Shown here: positions 45,601-48,440 of the stretch, piece by piece | Layout: each line of letters starts with the position of its first letter | Numbering within the stretch: position 1 is the first letter of the stretch | From: Mycobacterium sp. | GTDB lineage: Bacteria; Actinomycetota; Actinomycetes; Mycobacteriales; Mycobacteriaceae | Length of the DNA: 48,440 bases | Direction: 5' to 3' | NCBI RefSeq assembly: GCF_019247615.1 | Contig: NZ_JAFBAT010000112.1 | Span: 1-48,440, forward strand | Translations under genes and position numbers: made by a program | Notes under the pieces: generated by a model | Seen by the model: only the letters and a program-made list of their open reading frames with translations | What the model was told of the DNA's origin: nothing | The model's database searches: none

Positions 45601-46377
45601 TCAAGGCTTGGCGAAACCCAACTCGGCCAAAATGTTCTGACCGTCGCCGCCGGTGACCACGGCCACGAACTTGCGCGCGAGCGCTGGTTGCGCCGCCTTC
45701 CTCAACACCGCAATGGGATAGACGTTCACCGCGCCGCCGGCCTCGGGAAAGTTGACCGTGCTCACCTTGCTTCCGGCGCTGCGAGCATCGGTGACATACA
45801 CCAGGCCGGCATCGGCCTGCCCGGTCGTGACCTTGTTGAGGACATCGGTGACGCTGAGTTCCTCACTTACCGGGTTGAGGTGCACCCGTGCGCTGTCTTC
45901 GATTCGTTGCGTCGCCGATCCGCAGGGCACCGGCTGCTGACAGATCACGACGGTGATGCCTGGCTTGGCCAGGTCGGCGAATGAGCCGATCTTCTTCGGG
46001 TTGCCGGGTGCGGCGACGATGACCAAGGTGTTGGATGCGAAATTTCGCGGATCGCCTGCCAGTAAACCCGCCGTGGCGACCTTGTCCATCTGCGCGACGT
46101 CCGCCGATGCGAACACGTCGGCCGTCGCGCCCTGGGTCAACTGGGTTGCCAGCTCCGAGGAACCGGCGAAGTCGAACTCGACGCTCGCGCCGGGGTTTTC
46201 GGCCTGGAATCGTTCACCGATCTGTGTGAACGCGGGCTTCAGCGACGCCGCGGCGAACACGACAATCTTTCCGGAGGCGGAATCGGCGGGCCCCGGCGGC
46301 GTTCTCGCAGTGCATCCGGTCGCAACCACCGCCATCATCGTCGAGACCACACCGGCCAGGAACGCGATCCGACGCAT
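45601..46377 (-). CDS. modA: Molybdate-binding lipoprotein ModA
   Basis: The substrate-binding protein of the molybdate importer (258 aa), anchored by Cys22 in the lipobox VATGC. Ligand-binding stretches typical of ModA are VFAAASLKPAFTQI, FAGSSELATQL, GATADVFASAD and GLVYVTDARSAG. Molybdate supports nitrate reductase and other Mo-enzymes. TATGGT lies six bases before the ATG with no ribosome site in between, so the modABC mRNA may be leaderless. Confidence 0.94.
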   Translation of the reverse strand: MRRIAFLAGVVSTMMAVVATGCTARTPPGPADSASGKIVVFAAASLKPAFTQIGERFQAENPGASVEFDFAGSSELATQLTQGATADVFASADVAQMDKVATAGLLAGDPRNFASNTLVIVAAPGNPKKIGSFADLAKPGITVVICQQPVPCGSATQRIEDSARVHLNPVSEELSVTDVLNKVTTGQADAGLVYVTDARSAGSKVSTVNFPEAGGAVNVYPIAVLRKAAQPALARKFVAVVTGGDGQNILAELGFAKP

Positions 46378-46584
46378 GGCTGAACCATAACCCGGCCGCG
46401 TCTGCGGACCGTTGGGCGGCTGAAGCGCCGCAAAAAAGTGACCGCCGAATAGTTATGCAAATGATCCGCGCGTCGTGTCAGGCGGAATTTCGCCGACTAG
46501 CTACCGTCCAGTAACATCAACCGAAATTGACGCCAGGAGACGCTGAGATCCCAGGCGTTGCCCGGCACGAGGGAGGTCATAGCA

Positions 46585-47256
46585 GTGGAGGTGCTGGTCA
46601 CCGGAGGAGACACCGAGCTTGGGCGTACGGTAGCCGAACGTTTTCGCGATGACGGTCACAAAGTGACCCTCGTGGGCGCGCGCCGCAGCGATCTGGAGGT
46701 CGCCGCCAAGGAGCTCGACGTCGACGCAATCGTCTGCGACACCACCGACCCGGCCAGCGTTTGGGAAGCTCGCGGCGCCTTCCCACACCACCTCGACACC
46801 ATCGTCAACGTGCCGGCCCCGTCGTGGGACGCCGGCGATCCCCGGATGTACTCCCTGTCCGACACCGCCACCGCCTGGCGCAATGCGTTGGACGCCACGG
46901 TGCTGTCGGCGGTGCTCACGGTGCAGGCCGTTGGTGACCATTTGTGCTCCGGTGGCTCCGTCATCGGTGTGGTGGCCGAGAATCCGCCGGCCGGAAGCAT
47001 CGACGCGGCCATCAAAGCCGCCCTCTCGAATTGGATAGCAGGGCAGGCGGGCATTTTCGGCACTCGCGGAATCACGGTCAACGCGGTGGCCACCGGACGC
47101 AGTGTGCAGGCGGGCTACGACGGTCTGTCGCGCACGCCGGCGCCGGTCGCAGCGGAGGTCGCCCGGCTGGCGCTGTTTCTCACCACCCCGGCGGCTCGCC
47201 ACATCACCGGCCAAACGCTGCACGTCAGCCACGGGGCGCTCGCGCACTTCGCCTGA
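46585..47256 (+). CDS. Degenerate SDR-fold protein (Rv1856c-like)
   Basis: A 223-aa Rossmann-fold protein very close to Rv1856c. It starts MEVLVTGGDTELGRTVAERF and ends with the SDR-typical ITGQTLHVSHGALAHF. The catalytic set is lost: at the YxxxK site the sequence is DAAIK (Asp140 for Tyr, Lys144 kept), and the usual Ser is Ala131. It probably binds a nucleotide or a partner rather than catalysing a standard SDR reaction. GTG 46585 is preceded by GGGAGG. It diverges from modA and precedes ndh on the same strand. Confidence 0.88.
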   Translation: MEVLVTGGDTELGRTVAERFRDDGHKVTLVGARRSDLEVAAKELDVDAIVCDTTDPASVWEARGAFPHHLDTIVNVPAPSWDAGDPRMYSLSDTATAWRNALDATVLSAVLTVQAVGDHLCSGGSVIGVVAENPPAGSIDAAIKAALSNWIAGQAGIFGTRGITVNAVATGRSVQAGYDGLSRTPAPVAAEVARLALFLTTPAARHITGQTLHVSHGALAHFA

Positions 47257-47325
47257 GCGCGGTTCGCCCACTCGAACGCCAGGCATGACGCGTATCACGC
47301 TGCGTGACCAGGGGTTATGCCACGG

Positions 47326-47341
47326 TGTGCTTGATTACACA
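47326..47341. promoter_or_regulatory. CRP-like palindrome upstream of ndh
   Basis: TGTGCTTGATTACACA fits the mycobacterial CRP consensus TGTGA-N6-TCACA at eight of ten positions, and extends to a perfect GGTGTG-N8-CACACC palindrome (47324-47343). It lies about 95 bases before the ndh ATG, suitable for cAMP-dependent control of ndh. Confidence 0.5.
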
Positions 47342-47435
47342 CCCTGACGACGTGGGTTTGCGGGTACTGGACCTAGTAGCGTGGTAGCTAACCGACTGCG
47401 CGCGACCAGAGCCCCGATCAGGAGCAGCCGAAAAC

Positions 47436-48440
47436 ATGACCCACCTGCCAGAAACCACAGCTCGGCCGCGGCGTCGACATCAAGTCGTCATCATCGGGTC
47501 GGGCTTCGGCGGACTCAACGCGGCAAAGAAACTCAAGCATGCCGACGTCGACATCAAGCTGATCGCCCGCACCACACACCACTTGTTCCAGCCGTTGCTG
47601 TATCAGGTCGCCACCGGGATCATCTCCGAGGGCGAGATCGCCCCACCCACCCGAGTGGTGCTGCGCAAACAGCGCAACGTTCAGGTGCTGCTCGGCAACG
47701 TCACCCACATCGACCTCGCCGGCCGCACCGTCGTGTCGGAGCTGCTCGGGCACACCTACGAAACGCGCTACGACACCCTGATCGTCGCCGCCGGCGCCGG
47801 CCAGTCCTATTTCGGCAACGACCACTTCGCCGAGTTCGCGCCGGGCATGAAGTCGATCGACGATGCGCTGGAGTTGCGTGGCCGGATCTTGAGTGCCTTC
47901 GAGCAGGCCGAGCGGTCCAGCGATCCCGAGCGCCGACGCAAGCTGCTCACGTTCACGGTGGTGGGCGCCGGGCCCACGGGCGTCGAAATGGCCGGACAGA
48001 TCGCGGAGCTCGCCGAATACACCCTGAAGGGCGCATTCCGGCACATCGACTCGACCAAGGCCCGCGTGATCCTGCTCGACGCCGCGCCCGCGGTGCTGCC
48101 GCCGTTTGGCGACAAACTGGGACAGCGGGCGGCCGCCCGCCTGGAAAAGCTGGGCGTGGAGATTCAGCTGGGCGCGATGGTCACCGACGTGGACCGCAAC
48201 GGCATCACGGTGAAGGACTCCGACGGCACAGTGCGGCGCATCGAGTCCGCCTGCAAGGTGTGGTCCGCGGGCGTCCAGGCCAGCGGATTGGGCCGGGACC
48301 TCGCCCAACAGTCGTCTGTCGAACTCGACCGGGCGGGCCGGGTCAAGGTCCTGCCGGATCTGTCGATACCCGGCCACCCGAACGTCTTCGTGATCGGCGA
48401 CATGGCCGCCGTCGAGGGCGTGCCCGGGGTGGCGCAGGGC
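47436..48440 (+). CDS. ndh: Type II NADH dehydrogenase Ndh, cut by window end
   Basis: The first 335 codons of a non-proton-pumping NADH:menaquinone oxidoreductase bound to the inner face of the membrane. The FAD-binding motif GSGFGGLNAA is at 21-30; the NADH-binding Rossmann motif VVGAGPTGVEMAG comes near 170. VFVIGDMAAVEG near the end is the second FAD contact. About 120 residues, including the membrane-binding C-terminus, lie beyond the window. GGAG precedes the ATG by 12 bases. In M. tuberculosis an oxidoreductase gene (Rv1855c) separates it from the Rv1856c-like gene; here only 179 bases do. Confidence 0.95.
   Translation, partial: MTHLPETTARPRRRHQVVIIGSGFGGLNAAKKLKHADVDIKLIARTTHHLFQPLLYQVATGIISEGEIAPPTRVVLRKQRNVQVLLGNVTHIDLAGRTVVSELLGHTYETRYDTLIVAAGAGQSYFGNDHFAEFAPGMKSIDDALELRGRILSAFEQAERSSDPERRRKLLTFTVVGAGPTGVEMAGQIAELAEYTLKGAFRHIDSTKARVILLDAAPAVLPPFGDKLGQRAAARLEKLGVEIQLGAMVTDVDRNGITVKDSDGTVRRIESACKVWSAGVQASGLGRDLAQQSSVELDRAGRVKVLPDLSIPGHPNVFVIGDMAAVEGVPGVAQG

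Overview
The window is high-GC chromosomal DNA from a slow-growing Mycobacterium. Most genes can be matched, in order, to the M. tuberculosis stretch from Rv1887 down to Rv1854c, read in the opposite direction: fbpB, secreted chorismate mutase, rpfC, lppE, cyp140, an amidohydrolase with glnA3, a large MFS exporter, bfrA, lldD2, adhA, apa, modCBA and ndh. Three features point to a species of the M. avium complex type rather than M. tuberculosis: an intact oxyR divergent from ahpC-ahpD next to bfrA, a Lon protease gene, and a phosphoketolase gene. These assignments rest on recalled protein sequences and gene orders, not on a search. I see no rRNA, tRNA, CRISPR array, insertion sequence or prophage.

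Layout. 1-7.2 kb is mostly cell-envelope and secreted proteins: a DUF7159 protein, antigen 85B, a membrane-anchored hypothetical protein, chorismate mutase, RpfC, an SRPBCC protein, a deleted SDR remnant, LppE and CYP140. 7.2-9.0 kb holds a possible tiny lipoprotein, a SnoaL-like protein with a recognisable leaderless promoter, and a CitE-like lyase. 9.2-15.6 kb is a tightly packed minus-strand cluster: an MFS exporter fused to a winged-helix-like tail, an AhpD-like protein, GlnA3, an amidohydrolase, an acyltransferase and an SRPBCC protein. GlnA3 and the amidohydrolase correspond to the two halves of fungal FluG, which suggests handling of a glutamylated amine or a similar small molecule.

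15.7-22.1 kb concerns iron and oxidative stress. bfrA and bfd diverge around two IdeR-like boxes. A PECI-like isomerase, a PPOX/F420-type protein and an EthD protein follow. oxyR diverges from ahpC-ahpD, and a GH13 glycosidase sits three bases after ahpD. 22.1-27.6 kb has a DUF1810 gene divergent from lldD2, then lon (with an HspR-type HAIR motif), TfoX-N and DUF72 genes. 27.6-33.8 kb is a minus-strand group: a chimeric NAD(P)-epimerase/PEP-synthase-like protein, a thiolase-like protein without the usual cysteine, and a double-domain family III CoA-transferase.

33.9-41.8 kb contains a UppP paralogue, a secreted CAP protein, an SDR, phosphoketolase, a CGNR regulator divergent from a small membrane protein across conspicuous inverted repeats, a CPBP protease homologue and AdhA. 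41.8-46.4 kb has a GlsB/YeaQ membrane protein, the glycoprotein Apa with expanded Pro/Ala repeats, and the ModABC molybdate transporter. The window closes with a degenerate SDR and the first 335 codons of ndh, preceded by a CRP-like palindrome.

The strongest leads for something undescribed are the 9.2-15.6 kb cluster, the epimerase/PEP-synthase chimera at 27.6-29.7 kb, and the CGNR operator region at 39.3-39.4 kb.
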